Shown piece by piece: positions 16,833-24,291 of a stretch of 64,000 bases of DNA (position 1 is its first letter; every line of letters begins with the position of its first letter). Both the position numbers and the translations under genes were made by a program. The notes beneath the pieces are model-generated. The model was given only the letters and a program-made list of their open reading frames with translations, ran no database searches and was not told the origin of the DNA. Source of the DNA: CAZIDL01 sp964537825 (GTDB taxonomy: Bacteria; Bacteroidota; Bacteroidia; Flavobacteriales_D; CAYVSK01); the NCBI GenBank assembly GCA_964537825.1, contig CAZIDL010000002.1:62001-126000 (forward strand), read 5' to 3'.

Positions 16833-18065
16833 TCACTGGTCCTTGGCTTTTTCACCTTGCTCCATTGCTTTCGTATCGACCACGATCTCCGAATGGAGCG
16901 TGCGATGAACGGGACATTTATCAGCGATCTCCAATAGACGCCCCCGTTGTTCCTCGTTCAAGTCCCCTTCCATCTCGATCGAGCGAGTAAAACGGTCCAA
17001 TTTTCCCTTTTTGGTCTCCATTTCCTTTCGGTCCTCGGCATAAACGTGATCGTGTGAGAGATGCACGCGAGCTTCCTTTAGATCCCAGGATTTCCGTTTG
17101 GCATACATATGAAGGGTTAGCGAAGTACAGGACCCCAAACTCGCCATGAGCAATCGGTAAGGATCAGGCCCCATATCGTTCCCTCCGGCCTTTTCCGGCT
17201 CATCCGCAAGGAGTCGATGCCTTCCTGCAGCGATCTCCGTGGTCATGCTTTGATCCGTGGTCCGGACGGCGACCTGATGCTCGGTATTCCAATTTTCCGG
17301 GACAGGAGCCAGGTATTTCGTGACCCAGGCAGCGATCATCTTTCCGGCATAGAGCGAATCCGTTTGCTTAGAGAGAAGATGATCCGCTCCGTCCAGGGAG
17401 ATAAAGCTCTTGGGATGATGGGCTGCCTCATAGATGCGCCGGGCATTATCGATCCCCACGATCCGGTCCTGGGGCGAATGCATTACCAAAACCGGTTTAC
17501 GAAGTTCTGCAAGCTGACTTTCCGGATGATGGGAACCGAGATCGTCAAGGAACTCCTTTTTGATGGTAAAGGGACGCCCTCCGATATTCACTTCGGCAGC
17601 TCCCTCCTTTTCGATGGTCTCGAGGTCCTGTTGAAAATGAGCGGTCACGTGTTCAGGATCCGCCGGAGCACCGACCGTAGCCACTGCTTGAACGCCTGGA
17701 ATGCGCGATGAAGCAAGAAGGACGGCAGCACCTCCCAGGGAATGACCGACCAACAAAGAGGGGGCTTCGTAATGGGCTTCGAGGAGTTCGGATGCTTTTA
17801 CAAGATCGTCCACGTTGGAAGAAAGGTGCGTTTCCGAAAAGTCCCCTTCGCTTTCCCCCAAACCGGTAAAATCGAAGCGAAGCACCGCGATCCCCTCAGC
17901 TGTCAGCCCCTTGCTCAGGTTACCCAATCCTTTGAGGTCCTTGCTGCAGGTAAAGCAATGGGCTAAGAGAGCAAATGCCCGGGGTTCCTTATCGACTGGC
18001 CACTCCAGCCTTGCCGAGAGTTCCTGACCGTCCTCGTTCGTGAATCGCAGCTTTTGGGTATGCAT
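16833..18065 (-). CDS. Alpha/beta hydrolase fused to OsmC-family peroxiredoxin-like domain
   Basis: A 410-residue fusion. Residues about 1-255 form an alpha/beta hydrolase with the nucleophile elbow GHSLGG (Ser109), an Asp in PQDR and His in GADHLL completing the triad. Residues about 285-410 form an OsmC/Ohr-type domain with two conserved cysteines, in LGSCTSL and DKCPVHR, which in OsmC reduce organic hydroperoxides. The ATG at 18065 (MHTQKLRF) is preferred over one 12 codons upstream because it lies 20 nt after an exact promoter box and matches the domain start. Both active sites look intact. It is probably an oxidative-stress or detoxification enzyme. The substrate of the hydrolase half is unknown. 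Confidence 0.9.
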   Translation of the reverse strand: MHTQKLRFTNEDGQELSARLEWPVDKEPRAFALLAHCFTCSKDLKGLGNLSKGLTAEGIAVLRFDFTGLGESEGDFSETHLSSNVDDLVKASELLEAHYEAPSLLVGHSLGGAAVLLASSRIPGVQAVATVGAPADPEHVTAHFQQDLETIEKEGAAEVNIGGRPFTIKKEFLDDLGSHHPESQLAELRKPVLVMHSPQDRIVGIDNARRIYEAAHHPKSFISLDGADHLLSKQTDSLYAGKMIAAWVTKYLAPVPENWNTEHQVAVRTTDQSMTTEIAAGRHRLLADEPEKAGGNDMGPDPYRLLMASLGSCTSLTLHMYAKRKSWDLKEARVHLSHDHVYAEDRKEMETKKGKLDRFTRSIEMEGDLNEEQRGRLLEIADKCPVHRTLHSEIVVDTKAMEQGEKAKDQ

Positions 18066-18085
18066 GTAGCTCGGTTTTGTGACAA

Positions 18086-18093
18086 CAAAGGTA
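18086..18093 (-). promoter_or_regulatory. -7 box (TACCTTTG on minus strand) for hydrolase-OsmC gene
   Basis: CAAAGGTA on the plus strand, an exact TAnnTTTG on the minus strand. It is 20 nt before the ATG at 18065 and supports that start over the upstream ATG. Confidence 0.55.
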
Positions 18094-18153
18094 AGGCGCA
18101 CTTCCCTTTTCTCTCAGTTCCGGTATCCTTGTTAATTTCAATCCACCAAGCCT

Positions 18154-18642
18154 ATGCCTTACTCATTGAAATGGTCGGAGCGAGTGCTTTTCCTGACATT
18201 GGGGGTCGCTCTGATCCTCAAATTCTTTCATCCGGTCCTGGGTGTTCCGCTGGCTTTTTCTTCTTTTCTTTTCAAAGCCAGCACTCTCCTTTTCTTCTTC
18301 CTATACGTTCTATGGCCCTGGTGCACAGTACCGCCGGAAAAAAAGCAGGACCGATGGACCAGGGGGCTCCATTTTCTGGCTCCCAGTTTATGGGCATGGA
18401 TCTTTTTATGGATCTTCCTTGCCCGCAACTGGATCCCCCTCCTGGAAGCGGGACATGTCGAGCTGATCTATAGCATTCCACGTTCGCTTCTTTTCCTTTT
18501 CGTGATGGCTTGGTCCATCCATCGGATCAATCTTGCTGATTCCGGTTCGGGTACTCGTTATTACGGGTGGATCATCGGCCGTACATTTTTGATAGGAATG
18601 CTCGGACATTTCGTAATAGGCACGATAGCGCCGGGAATCTGA
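18154..18642 (+). CDS. Multi-pass membrane protein of unknown function
   Basis: A 162-residue, very hydrophobic protein with about five membrane segments: near 10-28, 32-52, 73-92, 107-122 and 136-158. It is rich in Phe, Leu and Trp. The loop PPEKKQDRWTRG between helices 2 and 3 is basic and probably cytoplasmic. I do not recognise a family. A 7/8 promoter-like TATCCTTG lies 22 nt before the ATG. It stands alone between a divergent hydrolase-OsmC gene and the downstream thioredoxin-like lipoprotein gene, which has a 95-bp leader region. Confidence 0.7.
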   Translation: MPYSLKWSERVLFLTLGVALILKFFHPVLGVPLAFSSFLFKASTLLFFFLYVLWPWCTVPPEKKQDRWTRGLHFLAPSLWAWIFLWIFLARNWIPLLEAGHVELIYSIPRSLLFLFVMAWSIHRINLADSGSGTRYYGWIIGRTFLIGMLGHFVIGTIAPGI

Positions 18643-18680
18643 TCCTTCCCGATCATTCCCTTCCAACGCTTTTGCTATTT

Positions 18681-18703
18681 TCGAAGGAAAGGGTCTCCTT
18701 CGA
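18681..18703 (+). repeat. Inverted repeat in the leader of the thioredoxin-like lipoprotein gene
   Basis: TCGAAGGA (18681-18688) and TCCTTCGA (18696-18703) form a perfect 8-bp stem with a 7-nt loop, 34 nt before the ATG at 18738. No T-run follows, so it is not a classic terminator. It could be a leader hairpin or a protein-binding site. Confidence 0.35.
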
Positions 18704-18737
18704 TCCTCCGAGTATCTTCACCTGAAACCTCTAGTTT

Positions 18738-20162
18738 ATGCGGATCATCAAACCCCTTAGCCTTTTGATCCTTCTCCTCACAAGCTGTGGAGGGAGCGAA
18801 AAACCTAACGATAAGGAGGACGGAAAGACGAAGCCCTCTTTATCCTCCGGACCGGTGAAGGTCACCGGAAAATTGGCCCATTCGAAGGACAGCATCAAAA
18901 AAGCCTATTTCAAGCCCTTTTACCAATATTTCCAATACAAAGTCCACCTCGATAGTGCCGGACGCTTCGAAGAAAAGTTCTCCTTGCCCCGTCCCTTATA
19001 TCTGACCTTCCTCCGAAAGAAGATCTTTCTAAGGCCCGGCGACAGCCTTCATATAGAAGGCGATATAAAAAATGGGGCGAAGAGTCTGAGCTTCAGTGGG
19101 GATGCAGCAAAAGAGAACGAATACTTATTGAATAGATCTGAGGTGACGACAAGACTCTACGGGCGCTCCCCTGAAACCTTTATCAAAGGGCTTGATTCGG
19201 TCCAGAGGTTGTATAAAGAACTCCTCGACTCCCACGAACTCTCCCGGAAATTCGTCCGAAGGGAAAAACAACGGATGAAGTGGGAAAAAGCTGTTCAGCG
19301 ATTGCGATACGAGAACATCCACCACCACTTCACGGAAAATAAGGAGGACAGCCTGGATCTTCCGGACGACTTTTATGCTCCTTTGAAAGAGCTCGAGCCA
19401 GAACCCCGGTTGGACATCTCGATCCCGGATTTCTACAACTTCCTCCGCTTCTATGCCCATCATATGGCTCAACAAAAGCAGGAACGGGACAGTACTGCTA
19501 AGGGGAAACCTATGATAACGCTCCGCAAGCAAGCGATCGATGAACGGTTCGGGAACGATACGGTCTCTACCGCCTTATTAGCTAAAAGCCTTTTCACAAA
19601 ACTTCAAAGGGAAGGCATCGAGCACACAAAGCCCCTCTTGGAAGAATTGGAAGAAAGTTCGCTCTTCCCGGACCTTACTGATTCCCTCAGAACCCGCTAT
19701 GAGGCCTGGAAACCGATCGCCAAAGGAAAAGAAGCCCCTGGGTTCGCTTATCCGAACCGGGAGGGAGATACAGTATCCCTGAAAGACCTGAGGGGCAATT
19801 ACGTTTACATCGATGCCTGGGCCACCTGGTGTGGTCCCTGCAAAAGAGAGATCCCACATCTTAAAGAATTGGAGGAGCAGTTCGCCGATGAGAACGTGAG
19901 CTTCGTCAGTATTTCATTGGACGAAAAAGATGATCGAGCGAAGTGGAAGAAAATGGTGAAGAAAAAGGAGCTCGAAGGCCATCAACTGATCGCTAACGGA
20001 GAAGCTTTTGGTTCCAAACTAGCGAACGATTACCTGATCAACTCCATCCCCCGCTTCATTCTGATCAGCCCGGATGGCAAGATCATCGACAACAATGCGG
20101 AACGCCCTTCGGGAGATGCGGCGGAGCAATTGAAGGAAGTGTTGAAGGATAAAGCGGGGTAA
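18738..20162 (+). CDS. TlpA-like thioredoxin-fold lipoprotein (DUF4369 type)
   Basis: A 474-residue lipoprotein: signal sequence and lipobox LLTSC put the lipidated Cys at residue 17. The N-terminal part (about 35-115) is beta-rich and looks like DUF4369 (VKVTGKLAHS, then LRPGDSLHIEG). A helical middle region leads to a C-terminal TlpA/AhpC-like thioredoxin domain (about 330-474) with WATWCGPCKREIP; the WCGPC redox centre is at about 364-368 and the cis-Pro loop is in SIPRFILI. Such proteins reduce periplasmic disulfides or serve cytochrome maturation. It is anchored to the envelope. No ccm gene is nearby, so the partner is unknown. Confidence 0.88.
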   Translation: MRIIKPLSLLILLLTSCGGSEKPNDKEDGKTKPSLSSGPVKVTGKLAHSKDSIKKAYFKPFYQYFQYKVHLDSAGRFEEKFSLPRPLYLTFLRKKIFLRPGDSLHIEGDIKNGAKSLSFSGDAAKENEYLLNRSEVTTRLYGRSPETFIKGLDSVQRLYKELLDSHELSRKFVRREKQRMKWEKAVQRLRYENIHHHFTENKEDSLDLPDDFYAPLKELEPEPRLDISIPDFYNFLRFYAHHMAQQKQERDSTAKGKPMITLRKQAIDERFGNDTVSTALLAKSLFTKLQREGIEHTKPLLEELEESSLFPDLTDSLRTRYEAWKPIAKGKEAPGFAYPNREGDTVSLKDLRGNYVYIDAWATWCGPCKREIPHLKELEEQFADENVSFVSISLDEKDDRAKWKKMVKKKELEGHQLIANGEAFGSKLANDYLINSIPRFILISPDGKIIDNNAERPSGDAAEQLKEVLKDKAG

Positions 20163-20454
20163 GAGGCCGCTATGCTCCCATGCTAAGGTCAAAGGGTACT
20201 TAGAGAACCAGGAGCAAAATAAGGTCAAAGCTCCAGGACCGCCTTTAGCAATGAGCTTCCCTGCTCTATCTGGAGAAGGGATCGAGGATTGAGAACATTC
20301 CGCTAGAGACCGCAGCAATAGATCTCCTCGAGATCCCAATCAAAAACCGGCCACAAGAAAGAGGGTTTTGAAAAGGCCACGATGGATGACCCTGAGCTTT
20401 TAAGCTCCACTGGGCATAGATCCCATTTAGAAACGGAAAGTTCTGGGATCGCGG
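20163..20454. other. 292-bp intergenic region without a recognised gene
   Basis: The longest gap in the window, between the convergent TlpA-like and sucC genes. It has no tRNA-like cloverleaf, no promoter box close to a start codon and no strong terminator. The only structure I see is a short self-complementary GAGCT-TTTA-AGCTC near 20394-20407. Confidence 0.5.
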
Positions 20455-21648
20455 TTAATTCTCGAAAACGCCTTTCACCTTCTGGGCCGCCTCTTCGAGA
20501 AGCACAGCGGATTCAACTTTCAGACCGGATTCCTCGATGAGCTTCTTGGCCTCTTCAGCATTGGTCCCTTGAAGCCGGACGATGATCGGCACGTCGATGT
20601 TACCGATGTTCTTGTAGGCATCCACGACCCCTTGGGCCACGCGATCGCAACGAACGATCCCTCCGAAGATGTTGACCAGAATGGCCCGCACGTTCTCATC
20701 CCGGAGGATGATCCGAAAACCTTTTTCCACCCGCTCAGCGTCAGCAGCTCCTCCCACGTCGAGGAAGTTGGCCGGATCGCCTCCCGATAGCTTGATCATA
20801 TCCATCGTGGCCATAGCCAATCCAGCGCCATTTACCATACAACCCACGTTGCCGTCAAGTTTGACGTAGTTGAGCCCTGCTTCACTCGCCTCGAGCTCCG
20901 TGGGGTCCTCTTCCGTCTTATCCCGCATTTCAGCGTAATCCTTATGCCGATATAGGGCATCATCGTCGAGGGAGACCTTGGAATCGACCGCAAGGATCTT
21001 ATCGTCGGAGGTCTTCAGGACCGGATTGATCTCAAAGAGATTGGCATCGGATCCTTCGTAGGCCTTGTAAAGGGCACTTACGAACTTCAGCATATCCTTG
21101 AACGCATCCCCTTTCAGCCCGAGATTGAAAGCGATCCGCCGGGCCTGAAAGCCCTGAAGACCCACCGCAGGATCGATGGGCTCCTTAAAGATGAGATGCG
21201 GGGTCTCCTTCGCTACACTCTCGATATCCACCCCTCCTTCCGGAGAGTACATGATGATGTTCTGACCACTATCGCGGTCCAGGAGCACGGACATGTAGAT
21301 CTCATCCGGTTCACTGTCACCCGGATAATAGGCATCCTCCGCGACCATGATCTTGTGGACCTTCTTGCCTTCTTCCCCGGTTTGCGGAGTTACAAGGTCC
21401 ATCCCAATGATCTCCCCAGCCTTTTCTTTCAATTCGTCAAGATCCTTGGCAAGCTTCACCCCCCCACCTTTGCCGCGGCCACCGGCATGGATCTGGGCTT
21501 TGAGGACGAAAACGGGCGTTCCGGTATCCGCCTGGAGCTTCTTGCCAGCTTCGACGGCTTCGTCGACACTGCTGGCAACGATACCATCCTGGACTTTGAC
21601 TCCGAATTCTTTAAGAATGGACTTCCCTTGATACTCGTGGAGATTCAT
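20455..21648 (-). CDS. sucC: ADP-forming succinate-CoA ligase subunit beta
   Basis: SucC is the nucleotide-binding subunit of succinyl-CoA synthetase in the TCA cycle. The 397-residue length is standard. The sequence starts MNLHEYQGKSILKEFGV, typical for SucC, with the ATP-grasp glycine loop AGGRGKGGGVKL, the ATP-grasp metal-site region LFEINPVL, LDGNVGCMVNGAGLAMATMD, and the C-terminal VNIFGGIVRCD that contacts the alpha subunit. The sucD partner is not next to it. Genes for the two subunits are often separated in Bacteroidota. It has its own promoter box 22 nt before the ATG. Confidence 0.96.
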   Translation of the reverse strand: MNLHEYQGKSILKEFGVKVQDGIVASSVDEAVEAGKKLQADTGTPVFVLKAQIHAGGRGKGGGVKLAKDLDELKEKAGEIIGMDLVTPQTGEEGKKVHKIMVAEDAYYPGDSEPDEIYMSVLLDRDSGQNIIMYSPEGGVDIESVAKETPHLIFKEPIDPAVGLQGFQARRIAFNLGLKGDAFKDMLKFVSALYKAYEGSDANLFEINPVLKTSDDKILAVDSKVSLDDDALYRHKDYAEMRDKTEEDPTELEASEAGLNYVKLDGNVGCMVNGAGLAMATMDMIKLSGGDPANFLDVGGAADAERVEKGFRIILRDENVRAILVNIFGGIVRCDRVAQGVVDAYKNIGNIDVPIIVRLQGTNAEEAKKLIEESGLKVESAVLLEEAAQKVKGVFEN

Positions 21649-21670
21649 GGTCTACGTGCTTTGGCTGCTT

Positions 21671-21678
21671 CAAATGTA
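21671..21678 (-). promoter_or_regulatory. -7 box (TACATTTG on minus strand) for sucC
   Basis: CAAATGTA on the plus strand, an exact TAnnTTTG on the minus strand, 22 nt before the sucC ATG. Confidence 0.55.
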
Positions 21679-21877
21679 AGCGTTTCCCGATAACGCCCAA
21701 AGAGAAAGCCAGCTCATCCCAAAGCCTGCCTCTATTTCTGCCCGACAGTATCCGAAAAGGAAGGACTATCAGGAAGATCACCGTTCTGTAAGGAAGGATG
21801 GGAACAAAAAATGAGTAAATGCCTGCCCCTATCCTTCACCAATCAAAGCGAGAAAAGGGCTCCAAGACCTTTCTTCC

Positions 21878-21885
21878 TATCTTTG
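21878..21885 (+). promoter_or_regulatory. -7 box TATCTTTG upstream of LolD-like gene
   Basis: Exact TAnnTTTG match with only 7 nt between box and ATG at 21893, which implies an almost leaderless transcript. It may lead a seven-gene run ending at 29241. Confidence 0.6.
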
Positions 21886-21892
21886 CGCTGTA

Positions 21893-22573
21893 ATGGCACC
21901 CATCGTTCAAGCTAAAGACATCCACCGTTCCTACGGCGGCCTTGAAGTGCTCAAGGGGATCGACATGTGCGTGGAAAAGGGTGCTGTGATCTCTATCGTC
22001 GGGGCATCAGGAGCCGGAAAGACCACCCTTCTTCAAGTGCTCGGAACGCTCGATCTTCCGGACAGGGGGCAGCTTTCGATCCGGAGTACGGAGATTTTGA
22101 AACTGTCTTCCAGGGAATTAGCTCGATTCAGAAATCAGCATATCGGATTCATCTTTCAATTCCACCATCTTCTCCCGGAGTTCACTGCTTTGGAGAACGT
22201 CTGCCTCCCTGGTTTCATCGGAAAAAAAGGACGAGAAGAAGTGGAACGGAAAGCCAAGGAACTTCTCGAGCGGATGGGTATGGAAGAACGCCTCGAACAC
22301 AAACCCTCCCAACTATCCGGCGGTGAACAACAACGAGTTGCCGTGGCGAGGGCTCTGATCAACGACCCTTCCATCGTCTTCGCGGACGAACCATCGGGAA
22401 ATCTGGATTCCCAGAGCTCAGAGGAACTTCATCAGCTTTTTTTCGAGCTGCGGAAAGATTTTGGTCAGACCTTTGTGATCGCTACTCACAACGACGCATT
22501 CGCTTCGATGGCCGACCGAAAAATGCGGATGCGTGATGGCCTGATCGAACGCGAAGAAAATCCGGTACCTTAA
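21893..22573 (+). CDS. ABC transporter ATP-binding protein, LolD-like
   Basis: A 226-residue ABC ATPase. Walker A is GASGAGKT (37-44), the signature LSGGEQQR (141-148), Walker B IVFADE (161-166), and a switch His follows in IATHN. Size and the EFTALENV/HHLLPEF segments match the LolD/MacB type, which powers lipoprotein release or substrate extrusion from the inner membrane. No permease (LolC/E-like) gene is adjacent, so its partner is encoded elsewhere. It starts at an ATG 7 nt after an exact promoter box. The TraB/GumN gene follows after 21 bp. Confidence 0.88.
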   Translation: MAPIVQAKDIHRSYGGLEVLKGIDMCVEKGAVISIVGASGAGKTTLLQVLGTLDLPDRGQLSIRSTEILKLSSRELARFRNQHIGFIFQFHHLLPEFTALENVCLPGFIGKKGREEVERKAKELLERMGMEERLEHKPSQLSGGEQQRVAVARALINDPSIVFADEPSGNLDSQSSEELHQLFFELRKDFGQTFVIATHNDAFASMADRKMRMRDGLIEREENPVP

Positions 22574-22594
22574 AGCAAAACTTAATACTTGACC

Positions 22595-23494
22595 ATGCCC
22601 GATCCCACCCTTCGAACTTTCCTTTCGGTCCTCCTGTTGTCCCTTCTCTGTTCTTCAGTTCTTGCTCAGGAAAAAACGAGCAGAACCTATCAGGGACGCC
22701 TTTGGTCCATAACGGGGAACGGAATAGCAGATACTTCCTACCTGTACGGTACGATCCACATCATGGACGACAAAGCTTACCAATTCCCGAAGGGAACGCG
22801 CGAGGCTTTTCGCTCCGTGGATGCTTATGCGATGGAGATGAACATGGATAGTGTGAACCAGCTGGCCCTTATGAGCGAATTGATGATGAAGGACAGTCTC
22901 ACGCTTCAGGACTTGCTATCAAAAGCGGAGTACAAGGACCTTCAACATTATGCCAGGGATTCCATGGGACTTCCCCTGGAGCGTTTCAAGCGCATGCATC
23001 CCCTCCTCCTTCATTCCCGATTCCAGACCCGGAGTTTCGAGAAGGACAGCAGTCTCCCCCTCGACATGTATTTCCATCGAATGGCCAAGAAGCAGGGAAA
23101 GCCGGTGATCGGCCTCGAACGTATGGAAGAACAGGTAAAAGCTTTTCATTCCGTTCCTTATGACAGCATGGCGCAGCAATTGGTACGGATCGCCCGCGGG
23201 GAAGCGAAAAAAGCCGGAGGGGAGGTTTCGATGGAGGAGATGCTCGATGCTTATGTGAAAGGTGATCTTGATCGCCTATTGAAGATCACTTCCAAGCAAA
23301 AGATGTCGGAGGATTTTGAAAAGATATTTCTGGTCGACCGGAACGTTCGGATGGCCGACCGGGCCGCCGATCATCTCAAGGAACAAAGCCTCTTCATCGC
23401 CATAGGGGCCGCCCATTTAGCGGGAAAAAAAGGCGTGATCGAACTCCTTCGGAAAAAGGGATTCAAAGTGACGTCGATCTCGGCAGAGGGATGA
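22595..23494 (+). CDS. TraB/GumN family protein
   Basis: A 299-residue exported protein of the TraB/GumN (ChaN-like) family, in which conserved Glu and His residues suggest a metal-dependent peptidase or hydrolase. It has a signal peptide (residues 9-22, cleavage after VLAQ), then LWSITGNGIADTSYLYGTIHIMDDKAY, the family's hallmark GT(I/M)H motif, and near the end LFIAIGAAHLAGKKGVIELLRKKGF. The ATG at 22595 is preferred to a TTG two codons upstream. Its stop overlaps the next ATG by 4 bp (ATGA). The physiological substrate is unknown. Confidence 0.85.
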   Translation: MPDPTLRTFLSVLLLSLLCSSVLAQEKTSRTYQGRLWSITGNGIADTSYLYGTIHIMDDKAYQFPKGTREAFRSVDAYAMEMNMDSVNQLALMSELMMKDSLTLQDLLSKAEYKDLQHYARDSMGLPLERFKRMHPLLLHSRFQTRSFEKDSSLPLDMYFHRMAKKQGKPVIGLERMEEQVKAFHSVPYDSMAQQLVRIARGEAKKAGGEVSMEEMLDAYVKGDLDRLLKITSKQKMSEDFEKIFLVDRNVRMADRAADHLKEQSLFIAIGAAHLAGKKGVIELLRKKGFKVTSISAEG

Positions 23495-24273
23495 AACGAG
23501 CTGAGGTCAGATCCCTTCTGGAGGAAGAGTATGCGAACGCTGATCCCGAAGCGTTCATCCGGGAGGATCCGCTCTGCATCCCCCGTTCCTACACGAAAAA
23601 AGAAGACATCGAGGTCATCGGCTTTATGACCGCTACGATCTCCTGGGGGCAACGCCCGACCATTATTAAAAACGCACGATCTCTTGAGGAAGGAATGGGG
23701 GGCGAGCCTTTTCGTTTCGTCCTTGAAGCAGGCCCGGAGGACCTCCGTGTTTTCAGCTCCTTCCAACACCGCACCTTCAACAGCACGGACCTCCATTACT
23801 TTCTCAAAGTCCTCCGGCGGATCTATGAAACCTACGGGAGCATGCAAGAGCTTTTCCGAGAAGGGATACGCTCGAGTGATGCTGATCTTCGCGGAGGGAT
23901 CGAACGCTTCCGAGAGGTCTTCTTTTCGCTCCCTCATTCCGCTCGAACCGAAAAACACGTTGCTGACCCGGCCAAGGGCTCTTCGGCCAAACGGCTCCAC
24001 ATGTTCCTTCGTTGGATGATCCGGGACGACGCCATCGATATCGGTATCTGGAAAGAACTCGGGGCCCATCGCCTTTCCTGTCCGCTGGACCTCCATTCTG
24101 CCAAGGTAGGCCGGAAACTGGGACTTATCCGGAGGAAACAGAACGATGCAAAGACCGTTGCTGAATTGGACCGTGCACTTCGCCGTTTCGATCCAAAGGA
24201 CCCGGTCAAATACGACATATCCCTTCATAGTATGGGGGTCGCGGATGCCAGAACGGACCGCGAGCAAGCCTGA
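23491..24273 (+). CDS. TIGR02757 (DUF2400) family protein
   Basis: A 260-residue cytoplasmic protein matching the TIGR02757 family of Bacteroidota: an N-terminal YANADPEAFIREDPLCIPRSY, FMTATISWGQRPTIIKNA, SSAKRLHMFLRWMIRDD, DIGIWKELGAHRLSCPLDLHSAKVGRKLG and ending in PVKYDISLHSMGV. The family resembles DNA glycosylase-like helical proteins, which would suggest nucleic acid contact, but no activity is established. It is coupled by ATGA to the TraB/GumN gene and followed after 18 bp by the BatA gene, which has its own promoter box. Confidence 0.85.
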   Translation: MKRAEVRSLLEEEYANADPEAFIREDPLCIPRSYTKKEDIEVIGFMTATISWGQRPTIIKNARSLEEGMGGEPFRFVLEAGPEDLRVFSSFQHRTFNSTDLHYFLKVLRRIYETYGSMQELFREGIRSSDADLRGGIERFREVFFSLPHSARTEKHVADPAKGSSAKRLHMFLRWMIRDDAIDIGIWKELGAHRLSCPLDLHSAKVGRKLGLIRRKQNDAKTVAELDRALRRFDPKDPVKYDISLHSMGVADARTDREQA

Positions 24274-24278
24274 GCTTC

Positions 24279-24286
24279 TATCTTTG
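24279..24286 (+). promoter_or_regulatory. -7 box TATCTTTG upstream of the BatA gene
   Basis: Exact TAnnTTTG match with 5 nt between box and ATG at 24292. It overlaps the short gap after TIGR02757 and may start an internal transcript for BatA and the genes behind it. Confidence 0.5.
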
Positions 24287-24291
24287 TCCCG

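Noticed and set aside
20163..20454. tRNA or small RNA in the longest gap
   Set aside because: No cloverleaf, no CCA-type end and no promoter-hairpin combination could be recognised.
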